Positions 52,711-63,700 of a DNA stretch of 64,000 nt are shown piece after piece. The stretch is from Cerrena zonata. Taxonomy: Eukaryota; Basidiomycota; Agaricomycetes; Polyporales; Cerrenaceae. The stretch is taken from positions 496,001 to 560,000 of the forward strand of contig JASBNA010000018.1 of NCBI GenBank assembly GCA_038087015.1, read 5' to 3'. Made by a program: the position numbers and the translations under genes. The number at the start of each line of letters is the position of its first letter. The first letter of the stretch is position 1. A model generated the notes under the pieces. The model saw only the letters and a program-made list of their open reading frames with translations, was not told the origin of the DNA and did no database searches.

Positions 52711-53771
52711 TGTAATGATGTGGTAAGAAAGAAAGAGAGGTGGAGGACGAAAAGATTGGACGAGGTGATCATATAGGATGATCATAATTCACTCCGGCTC
52801 CCCGACTGGGCTCGGCACACTCCGGACCGTGCCTCTCATTGGCCGATCTCTTCCAGATCTAGATCGAGTTCACAGAAATACCACCAACTTCACCGGCTAC
52901 TTCAGAAAACATACAGTAATAGAAAACGGGCCGCCACGAACTTTCGCACTATAGTGCCTTATAGTGCCTAATTGGCAGCCAATCCCCATACTATATTCCG
53001 ATTGTTTCCCTCTGTCATCCATGAGGCGAATTCTGTTCCGGTCTGTCCCTTCTCCGTGAACAAAATAAAGGCGTCGACGGTTGTCTGCAATTCCTGAGGG
53101 ACAAAGGACATAAACCTCCCATGCAAAGCTCATGGTTGGTAGCCATGACGTCATGCAGCGATCGCTTTCCTCAACGTTTATCACACACATGTATTCTCAA
53201 TACATCACACCTTAATTTTAGACCTAGTTTCTACGTAAACCACGCATAACCACTAGCCATTGAATACTCCACTGGAGGCGACCCCAATAACCCAGCCACT
53301 TCCTGGTGTATTATATCTCCGGGTCGGATGCCACTTCTTGTTATTGAGTCTAGCATCGCTGCACTTCATCGTGCGCATGGAGACTTACGATGGTGATGCA
53401 TCCACAGCTGACGATTTTTGCATAGGTTAAACAGAAGTTCACGATACTATGTACGTCAAGGGCAGAATGCCATTATATTCGCCTATCCGATTCTACGAGT
53501 AAGCCACTGCTCTTTTCGTAGGAATATTTGAAATACTTACTTAGTCGAAATTTCCAACTTTCTGCCAGACAACATATATGTGTATCCTATGAGGATCGCG
53601 ACTATGTCGGAAATATGCGGGAATCGTTTGTCTTTGTAGGCGTTGATCGTGGGTAATATAAGCTGTTATATAATCACGAAGGTTGCGGCTATCCAAGTAT
53701 CAATATTCAACGTTCAACGTTCAACCTTGACCATCTTTCTTCCCTAGTCCTCACCATAATAGTGCTATCCC
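52711..53771. promoter_or_regulatory. Divergent intergenic region between FBA1 and the HNH-like gene
   Basis: About 1.06 kb without coding sequence. Positions 53704-53726 contain three tandem copies of TTCAAC(G/C). The region should contain the strong FBA1 promoter, but I see no unambiguous TATA box. Confidence 0.4.
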
Positions 53772-55223
53772 ATGCAAGCTCCTATGCCCAATACCGACTT
53801 CGATCCAACATATGAGCTCACTGATGATTCAGATGACTCGGGAACGCCTCCCCGAGATCCCAGTCTGGGTATGGAATGGGATGACGATGAGGATATTACC
53901 TCCGAGCCTGGACAACCTTGGGTCACTTACGAGGAACCGCCGGAACCAGTTCTGGAGGAGCTACGTCGGCGGGTCGACTTGACTGATCCCGAAGGTCGAT
54001 GTTTGATAGAAAATGTATCTCCTTGGGATTATACGTATTGTATGCCGAGGACGTTATCGGATGAGGATGACTTGGTAAGACGTTCGTCAACCTGTCTTAA
54101 TATGATATTCACATATTGTCTATAGTTGACTATCCTTGAATACCACTGGAATATGAAGTATCTATCCCTCAACCTAGATACACGATACAACGTCTTCAAA
54201 GGTATAGTCATCTTTTACGCTTCCCAGACTCGAAGTACATATTCTCTTCTCTAGTTAGTGCCTCTCTACGCAGTACATTCGATAGCGGAGAATGGATTCT
54301 TGTTCCAGAGGAAGAGGTCGTTGAACGATTTTCTGCTTCGCTGAAAGAATGCGATGGTAAATTTCACCCCGTTCGAGAGAACTTCCCTACATTCACCGTA
54401 CGTTCATCTTCATTGAAATTTACATTGCGCTGTGAACCATTCTTATTCTGACTGACGACTCTTATAGGAAACGACCTTCAAGTATCGAATGATTCCGATC
54501 ACAGAGGTTGTGATGAAGATGACTATATCTCGCCAAAACACGGTACATCCTAATGGGACTGCTGTACTGGCTGACAACGTTACTGTGCACGAACATCCAT
54601 TCCAGACGCTTCCATTGCTCGAGAGCCATCTTCACCCTAAATTTGTTCTATTTGACGCTGGCCGTAAACTGGATGCAGTCATAAAGTCACCCACCGGATC
54701 TGAAGGATCTGACTTTATGCAAGCCCTTGCTGCGTCTATGAAACAGAACTATATATATGGGATGGGGCTCGAAGATGACATGAAAGAACTCGCTGATGAC
54801 TTTAATAAAGCACTGAAAGAGCGACTCGCCGACATAGCGAATGACATCCGAGGTCGATCTCCTGTCATCACAGAAATCGAGAAGATTTACAAAGCATGGA
54901 TGGTTAAACCAGATCTCTCTATTATGACGAAGGATGAAGATTTCCATCTTATGAACGGTGACGATAACCAAAGCATTCAGACTAAGGAATCGACTACAAC
55001 GGGTCCACGAAAGTCGAAGAAGCCTCTTGGTGATCCCTTGGTGTATGGTGCTGGTCCCAGTCGCCACCGTAAACATGAAACACGTACTTCTCGAGGTTTA
55101 TCTGAAAGGTCACTGAGGAAATTGGACGCGGAACAGGGAAAGGAGTGGACAGAACAGTCGATTGCTGTGTGGGCGGAGGGATCAGCTGCGAATGGTGCAA
55201 AAATGGTGCCGGGACAGGAGTAA
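53772..55223 (+). CDS. HNH-nuclease-like protein, degenerate; paralogue of 35982-37147
   Basis: Exons 53772-54074, 54126-54201, 54255-54397 and 54468-55223 join in phases 0, 1, 0 to 425 residues. The N-terminus is acidic and disordered (TDDSDDSGTPPRD, DDDEDITSEPG). The domain core reads RCLIENVSPWDYTYCMPRTLSDEDDL, then LTILEYHWNMKYLSLNLDTRYNVF and SASLRSTFDSGEWILVPEEE. The spacing is that of a basidiomycete HNH domain, but the His residues expected after the second Cys and before the FD are replaced (YCMP, LRSTFD), while the central Asn is kept. The C-terminal part has HEHPFQTLPLLESHLHPKF as in the paralogue, then a helical stretch and a basic Ser-rich tail. It is probably a non-catalytic or altered member of an expanded family. 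It is divergent from FBA1. Confidence 0.75.
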
Positions 55224-56006
55224 ATGATGAGAACGATGAGAGCTCACCAACACTACTCGTGTCACTTGGGTTTGTGATTTGTGTGTATGTGCAGACATGA
55301 TGAAAACACGAACAGTTGTGAGAGTGACTGCCATGCGAAAGGAATGGCTTATTATCACAGAAATTGAAAAGGTTTATAAGGTGTGAATAGTTAGATTGGA
55401 TCTCTTTATTATTCTTTTCGACCCTCCGCCGAGTAGTGACCAGAGTACAGTATTCCGAGTCTGCCAAAGAACTCGAAAGGTGATTCGGCTGGGACGAGTC
55501 CGTGGGTTTCAAAGAAGAGGCATCTCGATCACCAATCACCCACCTTGCAAAGTAAGAACTTGCCATAGGATGCTGGTTTGACTTAGCGCGACTATGAATA
55601 GTACAGACAACCCGGTATCTGCGGTAGAGGAAATAAAGACGGCATTGCTAGATTAGAAGAGCGTACCCATAATATGGTTGATGCAAATATAGAAAATCCA
55701 ATGTATTCTTAACGTCGCATCTCTAAAACTGTTCAATGCGGAATAGATTCAATAGAAAGCTATTGAATCTAATGATATGGACCAATGGCAGGAGAATAAT
55801 CAACGTGACGCTGTTGAAGTCACGGATATGTGACGTCACACTTACTGTGCAGGGGGCGGCGGTGTCTCGGCAAGAGGAGGAGCGACTGAGAGAGTCGGAA
55901 ACATGTTCGTGAACACTCTTTGCCCAGCCCTCCCGCCTCTTCCTTCATCTCATCCACCTCCACATCAACACTCCAAGACAGTGAGCTAAACCTGCACATC
56001 CACAAA
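55224..56006. other. Intergenic region
   Basis: No exon chain recognised. 55310-55400 weakly repeats coding wording of the preceding gene (a TCACAGAAATTGAAAAGGTTTAT segment resembles the 54870-54890 coding sequence ITEIEKIYKAWM), which suggests a small partial duplication of its 3' part. The leader before 56007 is C/T-rich. Confidence 0.4.
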
Positions 56007-56826
56007 ATGCACGTTCTGCAAGTCTTGTTCGGTGTTCTCGCACTACGCGCTTGGATGGTCTTGGGACAGACACAAACCGTTGTCGACGAGTATGTAACAG
56101 AGATTGAATGATCTGTATGATGTAACTGAATATTTCATTAGTCTTGGACAAACTGTTGTTGAGGTTGTCACAACCAACGCGCTGGGGCTCTTTACCACGC
56201 AGACACTGTACGTATTTTCGAGTATTTTGATTCCGCGATTTTGGCGCTGCCCCGCATTTGGGAGGGACATGCTAACACAATCATTGATCTAGGCAAACCC
56301 TGCTAACGACTGCACTCACAACTGCGACTACCACCACACCTTTAACGACAGCGACGACGACGACAACTCCTGACGGTCAACAAGGCCCGGTTGGCCAGCC
56401 CGCTACAACACCTCAAGAAGCCGGTCCTACCCAATACGTATATACTACCACTGATGCGCTCGGTACGTTCGGATTTCGTATTTTTAGATATCTGCGTTTT
56501 GTTCGTTGCCTCGGCACGGCCTGGTTGATTTGTCTGATCTACATATCTACATTTTCGCGCGACTGACTTATTTTACAGGAAATACCATCCAGCAAACAGA
56601 TACATACACACCGACCTATAATACTATTCACACTGGACCACCAACATCTATCCAAGGCACTATTCTTGGATACAGTCAATGGCTCAGCATGATTGGTACC
56701 AGCACGGCGACTGCTCGGAACGGCGCAGCCCCTCTTCACTGGGACGCAAATAGCAAGCTTCTCCTTGGCAGCTTGTTGGCCACGTTGAGTGGGATTCTCG
56801 GAGGTGCTTGGATGGTGCTTCTTTGA
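56007..56826 (+). CDS. Thr-rich secreted protein, probably GPI-anchored
   Basis: Exons 56007-56089, 56142-56207, 56293-56462 and 56579-56826 join in phase to 188 residues. The N-terminus MHVLQVLFGVLALRAWMVLGQ is a signal peptide with cleavage expected after LGQ. The mature part is rich in Thr (TTALTTATTTTPLTTATTTTT) and likely O-glycosylated. A YTTTDAL...GNTIQQTDTYTPTYNTI segment follows. The C-terminus (LLLGSLLATLSGILGGAWMVLL) is a hydrophobic tail preceded by small residues, as in GPI-anchor signals. The protein would sit in the plasma membrane or cell wall. No enzymatic domain is visible. This layout is common to small basidiomycete wall proteins. Confidence 0.75.
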
Positions 56827-57512
56827 GGTTATAGCGTCCATGATCCTTGCATTGTTCCCGGCTCTCTGTTTCATCTCCTGTTTCATGTGTAACGAACACT
56901 AATGTGCATACATGCATCACAACCTCCCCCCTGATACGATACGGTACGATACACTTTCGGACTTGGACAATGTCTTATTTTGTCACATCTTTTTGCTATC
57001 TTCAATTACATTTCTCGTGCGTCTGTATTCTTCGCATTTCATTTCATTTTGCAATAGTAATACCTCGTAGGTATACCACATCTTATCCCTTCATCCTTTC
57101 GCTTATGATACTTTCATTTCGATATTTAGACACTTGCCATCCATGATGTTCTGTAACGCCCCACACATTGTATCATTGTTTACGCTGCCTCGATCAGCTG
57201 TGTGCTATTGATGAACCTTGTTATGACCGGTTCTAGGATAACAAGTCATGCGCGGAGGAACCGAGAAAATGTCCAGTTCGTTCGATTGGTGTGTTGTAAT
57301 GCCCCCAGTTACCACAGCCCACTGTAACTCACAAATAAAAATAAAGAGGAGCACGAAGAAAGATTCGATTATATATAACGATTCTACCTCTACTCCAATA
57401 ACACAAATTACTAGCAAGTTCATCTGATCCGGCCACAGGCCAGAACAGTAGTATATCCAACAGCAAGCTGGAATTATTGGGGGGACAATGAGTGCCACCG
57501 TGTTTAACATGA
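56827..57512. other. Convergent intergenic region
   Basis: 3' ends of two convergent surface-protein genes. A short tandem CGATACGGTACGATAC word occurs at 56936-56951. No gene seen. Confidence 0.4.
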
Positions 57513-58166
57513 TTACTTGCAGTCCTCGAGAACACGGTTTCCAGCATCAGAGGCTGCAACCAACTGGTCATGGATCTTGTTGAGGTTCTGCACAACGGCG
57601 GGATCGGTGCTGGATAGAAATCGATCATTCAGCGGTCGATATATTTTTTAATGAAACAAAAACGTACGAGTTGATCTTTGTCAAAGCGTCGACGGCATCG
57701 TCCAAGCCATCGGCGACTAGCTCGCGATCGTTAGGAGAGGCCTTTTGGCCTGCGACAAGAGCAGTAACGATGGAGAAGATAGCGTCTTGGGATTTGTCGA
57801 GACCGTCGCTGGCAGCGTTGATGTTCTGCGTGTTGAAGGCGTCACTGGATTATTACCTTTGTTAGTATGGTTTTCTTGGGGGAGATGAACGGTGGAGGTA
57901 TCTAGTAGTAAATATTTATACTTGCCCTTGTAATTCGGTGGCGAGCACTCTGGTGGTCTTCTGGGCTTGGACGATGTCGGTGATGATCTCGAGACGGTCA
58001 AAGTTGCATTGTTGGTCCCCGGCTTGACGTTTGTCAAGAGCAGCTAAATTTGTAGGTTGTTAGTCAACAAGCAGGTATTGGGGGTTGGGCGAATTATAGA
58101 CATACTGGCTTGGACCAGGGCGGCGCTGATGGCGACGAAGAGAACGAGGATGCTACGGGAGAACAT
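57513..58166 (-). CDS. HsbA-like hydrophobic surface-binding protein
   Basis: A secreted cell-wall or surface-active protein of the HsbA family, whose Aspergillus founder binds hydrophobic surfaces and recruits hydrolases. The minus strand shows signal peptide MFSRSILVLFVAISAALVQA, then ALDKRQAGDQQCNFDRLEIITDIVQAQKTT, AFNTQNINAASDGLDKSQDAIFSIVTALVAGQ, DRELVADGLDDAVDALTKIN, and DPAVVQNLNKIHDQLVAASDAGNRVLEDCK. It is all-helical with two Cys near the ends (a probable disulphide), as in the family. Short introns separate four exons. The stop TAA is at 57515-57513. Total length is about 170 residues. A TATA box lies upstream at 58269-58275. Identity is by motif and layout. Confidence 0.75.
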
Positions 58167-58268
58167 GGTCGAGATTCGAGTAAGAGCGAAGAGCAAGAAC
58201 GAGGTTTACTTGGTGAAGAGTAGGAAGTAAGTTGGGAATAATGATCCTTGATGAACCCACAGAGGTCC

Positions 58269-58275
58269 TTTTATA
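58269..58275 (-). promoter_or_regulatory. TATA box of the HsbA-like gene
   Basis: TATAAAA on the minus strand about 105 bases before the ATG at 58166, in the context GCATATAAAAGGACC. Confidence 0.6.
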
Positions 58276-59429
58276 TGCATTAGAGGTCGGCAGTTGCGAG
58301 GACCAGTAAACAGTCCGCAGATATCTTTGGTAGCTACATTAGATTTGTCATGTAATTCACTGTACAGCGATCTCCGAGTCCAACATAGGGCCAGGCCCTC
58401 GGGGACTATAAACACGGATTTTAAAAATAAAAATAAAAAGTAAACAGTAATGGTGTAAGACACCGTCACGAGTCGGAGGTTCACTGGCAAAGTGAACAGC
58501 TGTCGTATTCCTTGAACAGAACTGACGGTTTGAAATCGGAAATAAAAGCTGAGACGCTAGAGAGAATCGTATTCTTTGGGTATGTCGTTACCATCCTGAG
58601 AAAAGACCTGTCGTTCTGCATGTAGTATGTATACTGCGCCGCTGTTGTGACTGCTCATGATGGGCTTTGCTTTGATGAACCGTGAGTGCGCCCGTAGATG
58701 TCATGTACAACAACTGTCGTTGTATAGACCACATGCGCCGATGAAGAACGGCCTTTGTAAGTTTTGACAAGTTGACAAGTCGGGGTCCTGCCAATGTCGA
58801 CTTCGCAACAAGTGAAATGGCCGCGTGAGGCGTACATATCGTAAACAAAGCATGTCATCGAAAAGACTCGCAGTAGAAGGTGATGTTAGGCCATGTTGTC
58901 ACCGCTCCTGTACGGTAAAAGGGCCGGGTTCATCAGAATGGCTCAGCTATTTACTCCTTTCGACGTACTTGTTGATACGCACCCGCTAATTGTCGAAGAC
59001 ACGAGCAGGTGTAGTACTTCAGAGTCTGACAGCGGCGCTGTCTTTGTACTAGCCTATGACTCGGAGTTGGTCCAGAAGGCCGCATCGAGTTGGATTGAGT
59101 CGACTAGTAGCGATTCACGCGTAGCTGTTTCATATATCATACTTGAACCATGTTTTGGTCCACAGGTACTAGTGTATTCATATGTGTACTGTTCATGTAG
59201 GTGCGTGAGTATGTTGTTCTGGCAGCCGTGTGGGACTCGGAACATGACTGATTCAAGCAAGAACTACACCCTCCCTACCTCTCTCCTACGGATCGGACTT
59301 TGAAAGCGACAACCGATCAATGATCGGCGTTTAAATTCGTACTACATGCTATGACGCGGTTTCTCTTGAATCCGAATAGTATACACACTGTGGCCAACTA
59401 ACTTGAATTTGAATTTAGTGCCAGTTCTA
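58276..59429. other. Region between HsbA-like gene and kinase pseudogene
   Basis: A 136-codon plus-strand frame at 58893-59303 (MLSPLLYGKRAGF) has no recognisable domain and no good neighbours, so I do not call it a gene. The rest is noncoding. Confidence 0.35.
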
Positions 59430-60830
59430 ATCGGCGTGGTGTCCCTGAGATCCGAACGTTCGATGTAACTGCATCCTCATTGATACGACCCAGTATGTTC
59501 AGCCAGGCATAAAAGCTATGACTAGGACTCCGAGTCGTCACTCCCGGGCCGTTCGATAAAACTGGGAGAAGTGTTCTGCGAACGGTTATCAACCAGCTTG
59601 GATCCGGTATCTACTCTCATGTTCTTCTTGTCCGTGATACAAGGTACGATGTTCCCAGAAAATGCATTCGTTAGCTAATGCATCTTATTTCAGAGCGGAT
59701 CGACTATCCGCTAGGAAGGTTCTAATCTCTGAATTGACAAAGGAGACTCGTGGTCCCGATGAATGCAGTATCATGAAGCTTCTTCGGGACACAAATTCTC
59801 AGTCAATTGGATGGCACCATGTTTCTCAGCTTTTAGATTCGTTTATTCATGCCTTATTCTGGAGCCTCTACGATTGGGCATGGGATCTCTCTCCCGAGCA
59901 TTTAATGCTCCGATGCCCCTCCTGGTGAGGCGAATCGCGAAGCAGATGTTGCAAGTGTTGCAGTATGCCCATGAGTGTGGTGTCATTTACACAGGTACGT
60001 TATACATTATCAATATTCACAGACAGTGTTGATAATGTTCATATTCCTGAAAGATATCAAGCCCGACAACATCATGATGGTGGGTCCGCCGCAGGCAGCG
60101 GGCCAGATGTCCACCCAAATTAATATCGAGGATCTACAATCCCCTAATTTCAAGTTAATCGACTTTGGTTCTGGTATGTACAAATTATCGGAGTCGTTTG
60201 TTAAATTGTTTTGGTATCTAGCGAATACATCGGACAAGCGATGGCCTGCTGTGCTACAGCCTCTCGCTTTACGTGCGCCTGAAGTTATTGTAGGTGCCGA
60301 TCGGGATACAAAGGTAGACGTGTAGAACCTGACATGTCTCATATGCGAATGTTATCGCTTCATTTAAATCTCTTCTCACCTCCACATAACTTGCAGCTCT
60401 ACGAATTCGTCCGCGGGGGTATTCTCTTCGATCCTAAATGGAACAATGAAAAAAAGGTATGAATGCAGCGCAAACTCACCTTGCTCAAATGGTTGGTCTA
60501 TTTGGATCGTTTCCGTCCGATCTCCTCCAACGTAGTCGAAGAGCTACGGAACTCTTCGATAGGCAGTGTGAGCTGTCCTCTTACAATGTCTGTGAATCCG
60601 AGTTTAACGTAGGCTACACAGGTCATGTTCTACAACCCGGTTCATACTCTATCACGTTACAGGACCTTCTTGCTAGGGCCGAACTTGTGCCTCAGGAAGT
60701 GGACCAGGTTGCTGATTTTCTGCTATGTGGCCTGACGATTGACCCCACGCTATGATGGTCCGCAACTCAACTTCTCGAGCACCCATGGCTCAGAGATGTT
60801 GGTGTCTGGATGTGTCGTATCATGTAGCAG
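59430..60830 (+). pseudogene. Decayed SRPK-like protein kinase
   Basis: Kinase blocks appear in the right order: an ATP loop (VINQLGSGIYSHVLLVRDTR) near 59590, KVLISELTKETR near 59720, EPLRLGMG near 59865, QVLQYAHECGVIYTDIKPDN across an intron near 60000-60055, KLIDFGSANTSDK across an intron near 60160-60230, LALRAPEVIVGAD near 60270, then ALVPQ-like HPWL near 60790. This is the SRPK-type fungal kinase plan. Damage: the upstream EVFCER block and the ATP loop lie in different frames; LLDSF and LILEPLRLG are in different frames with residues missing between; VDVW has become VDV-stop (TAG at 60323-60325); DPTLRW has become DPTL-stop-W (TGA at 60753-60755). GADW has become GADR. Several independent lesions make a functional product unlikely. 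Confidence 0.75.
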
Positions 60831-62076
60831 TGAGACACTCTGGGTCGAGATTTATGTCCGCTAGCCAAGGTATACCCCGACTTGGGGGTATGTAACATGG
60901 TTAATGATGAACACCATTCCTCTTATCGTTGATTTTCATTCTCTGTAGGCAGTGAGGAGACACATCTAACGGTTTGACAATGATCATGCTCTACATCTAT
61001 TATTCCTACAATTGGACACAGAGTCTTTCCTCTGGCTTCGTCTCTGATATCGTGCTCGCTTCTCAAGCCATTCAACAATCACGAAGCATCGTATCGTGAT
61101 ATCTTCGTGCACACTTGTCCATGATATCCTTTTGAACTTAAGCCGTCGCGTTTTACGAGGTCTCTCGCTTTTACAGAGGCCCAAGCATCGACAGGCATGA
61201 TCCAATTTGTATAAATAGAATGTTCAGCTTGGGTGTGCATGGTACTGGTCCTGAATCACAGCTTTGGTCACTAATACAAAAGCATCAACAACAGCAGGGG
61301 CAGGGACAGGGACAGGGTCAAGAAGTCATTTCTTATACTGCTGATTAAACCTAGAGCGACCGAAGAAGAGAGCTAGGTTTGATTCGTTTTTACTTTCATA
61401 TTAATATTATACTATTTCTCATGGAAGCTACTCCTTTCTATTCTCAGGAATCTCAGCATATTGGTTGAGAGCAATCGCTCATTGACGTTCGATGAAGCAT
61501 GGAACAAGTGGAAAATACCAGATGCATACAAGGCTTGCGCTGGTATGGGAATTCATTCCAAGGGCGAAACCCAACAACTGATAACATCGTTAAACCAACG
61601 ACACATGCCATGTCTTCGTTACTGACAATCAAAGGTAGAACAACTGTCTTATAGCAAGGCCTAAGGAGGCTGATTTAGGAGCCCAACTACCAATGTTACC
61701 CACAACCGGCCAACAGGAACTAGGCGCTCGCGGCCGATAGTGGTATTCAAGCAACACCCGACAACGCGAGCTTTATAGTCCAAAATTGGTACCGCCGGAA
61801 TCGTAAAATCGAAACAAACTGAACGGTACAACCTCCGGAACGAAAGATGAAGATGCAAGCTGGGCGTGCATGAACTACACCATCGGCAATCCTCGATTGT
61901 GCTTCTCTCCGAATCAGGAAGGTGAAGTCCGAGAAGCCAACCCAGGCCTGTTGAATCTCAATCAACAAAGTCCTCACGTGCAGGAGCCCCGGGGCATTCC
62001 ACGAAACACATAAATAGGCAGCCCTCAAGGTCAGGTCTGCACCTATCCGCTCCCCTCTCTCTTAGAACTGCCAGCC
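60831..62076. other. Intergenic region with promoter of the membrane-protein gene
   Basis: No gene recognised. A short GGGACA-type repeat (CAGGGGCAGGGACAGGGACAGG) occurs at 61295-61316. The last 60 bases form a C/T-rich leader; ACATAAATAGG at 62009-62019 is a plausible TATA element for the next gene. Confidence 0.4.
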
Positions 62077-63091
62077 ATGTTGTTCTCACTGATCATCCAA
62101 GCGTACTACATTGTACTGACCAGCATCCTCAGCACCTTGTCTTACTCGTCGCTCACTGTCTACTCTCACTCGGCATTCGACCTTATCCTCGACATCCCAA
62201 CGGTTGCTTACTTCCTCACCCCGGTCCTCAAATTCACTGCCAACGAAACCATCGTCTCTGCCGCTATCAACGAGTCTACCAATGACATCTGCACCTGGGG
62301 AATCCCCGGCCTCCTCGCCCTTCGCCCTATCGCCCTATCACCATCGGTAATCAATGTTCCCTCTCGCGAGTTGCAACTTTACAACGCAAGTTTGTTCGCG
62401 CTATCCCTGATCCACACGGATAGTATGTCCTGCGCTCCGCTTGGTAAATATACTGAGGACATCGCACCCACACCGATGTCCTCATCCGAGCTGATCCTCA
62501 TCCCACTGTCACCGGAGCATCAGAACCCAACGCTCCTTATCGCGTTGCGGTTTTATTTCATGTTCGGCCTATTCCTGATGGGATGGTTAGCAACTGAGAT
62601 GCTGATGGGGATCTACCTGAGCCAGAGAATCCGAGTACCTGCTGATTTGGACGAGTCGACTGTGAGTTTTCTTCTCTTTCTATTTTCTTTTCCTAGTAAC
62701 TAATATTTCGCTTTGCTTCATAGATACATGGAGTAGTTGACCCTAGATCCTCGGATTCTCCAGCTGAGGACGCACAAACACAGGTCAGTATATTTTCTCT
62801 TGTTTCTCTTCTCCGTATGCTGACTTCTTCTTCCGCAGACACTTGACACTACTCGCAAACCCAAACGGAACAACAACGCACAGCGACGGGCTAACAAGAA
62901 GGCAAAGAACCTTGCAGAGGTTCAGGCATTGGTAGAGGAGGCATATAATCTAGGCAGATTAGAGGCACAGTTGGAGATGAGCGGACTCGAACAAATGGTG
63001 AGTAGTATTGTGGCATCGTTACTATTTTAACGTTACTGACTGAATTTCTCTATCTCAGACTTCGTCCCATCGCAGAATGTGCACGCTCTAG
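62077..63091 (+). CDS. Unknown membrane protein with two hydrophobic segments and a basic C-terminal tail
   Basis: Exons 62077-62661, 62724-62783, 62839-62997 and 63059-63091 all join in phase 0, giving 278 residues. The N-terminus is hydrophobic (MLFSLIIQAYYIVLTSILSTL), a signal anchor or signal peptide. Residues about 35-145 are predicted extracytosolic, with three Asn-linked glycosylation sequons (NET, NES, NAS) and Cys in DICTWG and SMSCAPLG. A second membrane segment follows (FYFMFGLFLMGWLATEMLMGIYL). The tail is cytosolic, basic and coiled (KPKRNNNAQRRANKKAKNLAEVQ, EEAYNLGRLEAQLEMSGLEQM) and ends TSSHRRMCTL. The clean phases and codon openness support a real gene. I do not recognise the family. 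Confidence 0.65.
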
Positions 63092-63455
63092 TAATCTCAC
63101 AGAGTGGTAGTCATTCGGACCGTCCGCAAATCACCACCCACCTCTCGATTTCAATTTCGTTGCAGACGCAGCACAAAGGAACGACTAGGTGAGCACTCCC
63201 GCTGTCATGCGTTCGCTTTGGACAACGAAGAACCCATTCGCGCCTCTGGGTGACTTGTTGTATCAGACGACGTGTGATGGCCTGGTGAACGGTAGTAGAG
63301 CGCGACTGCTACTTAGTAATCGGTTGTGGAGTTGCAATGATCCTGGTCGGTGCACAGTCGTCACCAATTCACCCGCCCTCAAATCCGCAAGCAGCCGTTG
63401 GAGATGTCGCAGGAATAAGAATAAGGAGGCCAGATCGGGACGCCGGTCTGGTCAG
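63092..63455. other. Intergenic region
   Basis: No gene recognised between the membrane-protein gene and the repeat cluster. Short frames here extend into the repeats and are shadows. Confidence 0.35.
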
Positions 63456-63517
63456 TTACGGGCTACGGGCTACGGGTTACGGGTTACGGGTTACGGGTTA
63501 CGGGTTACGGGTTACGG
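63456..63517 (+). repeat. Telomere-like heptamer array, (TTACGGG)n
   Basis: Nearly nine tandem 7-base units: TTACGGG, two CTACGGG variants, then six TTACGGG-type units, the last one short. The unit is the fungal telomere hexamer TTAGGG with one C inserted. A C/T tract (63518-63550) follows directly. Confidence 0.9.
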
Positions 63518-63590
63518 TTTTCTTTCTTCTTTTTTCTTTTTTCTTTCTCATTCGTGTTCGGCTCTGGTTTCGGTTTCGGATTGGATTATG

Positions 63591-63670
63591 GACTTGGACT
63601 CGTTTGTTGACTCGGACTCGTTTGTTGACTCGGACAGTTTGCGGACTCGGATTATTTACTTGGGCTCGGA
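63591..63670 (+). repeat. Degenerate 18-base tandem repeat (GACTCGGACTCGTTTGTT)
   Basis: Two near-identical 18-base copies (63591-63608, 63609-63626) followed by diverged copies with GACTCGGA cores to about 63700. No coding role is visible. Confidence 0.7.
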
Positions 63671-63700
63671 TTGTTGACTCGGACTGGTATGTTGTCTCGG

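Noticed and set aside
58893..59303. 136-codon plus-strand frame
   Set aside because: No domain, signal peptide or splice partners; different frame from the kinase remnants that follow.
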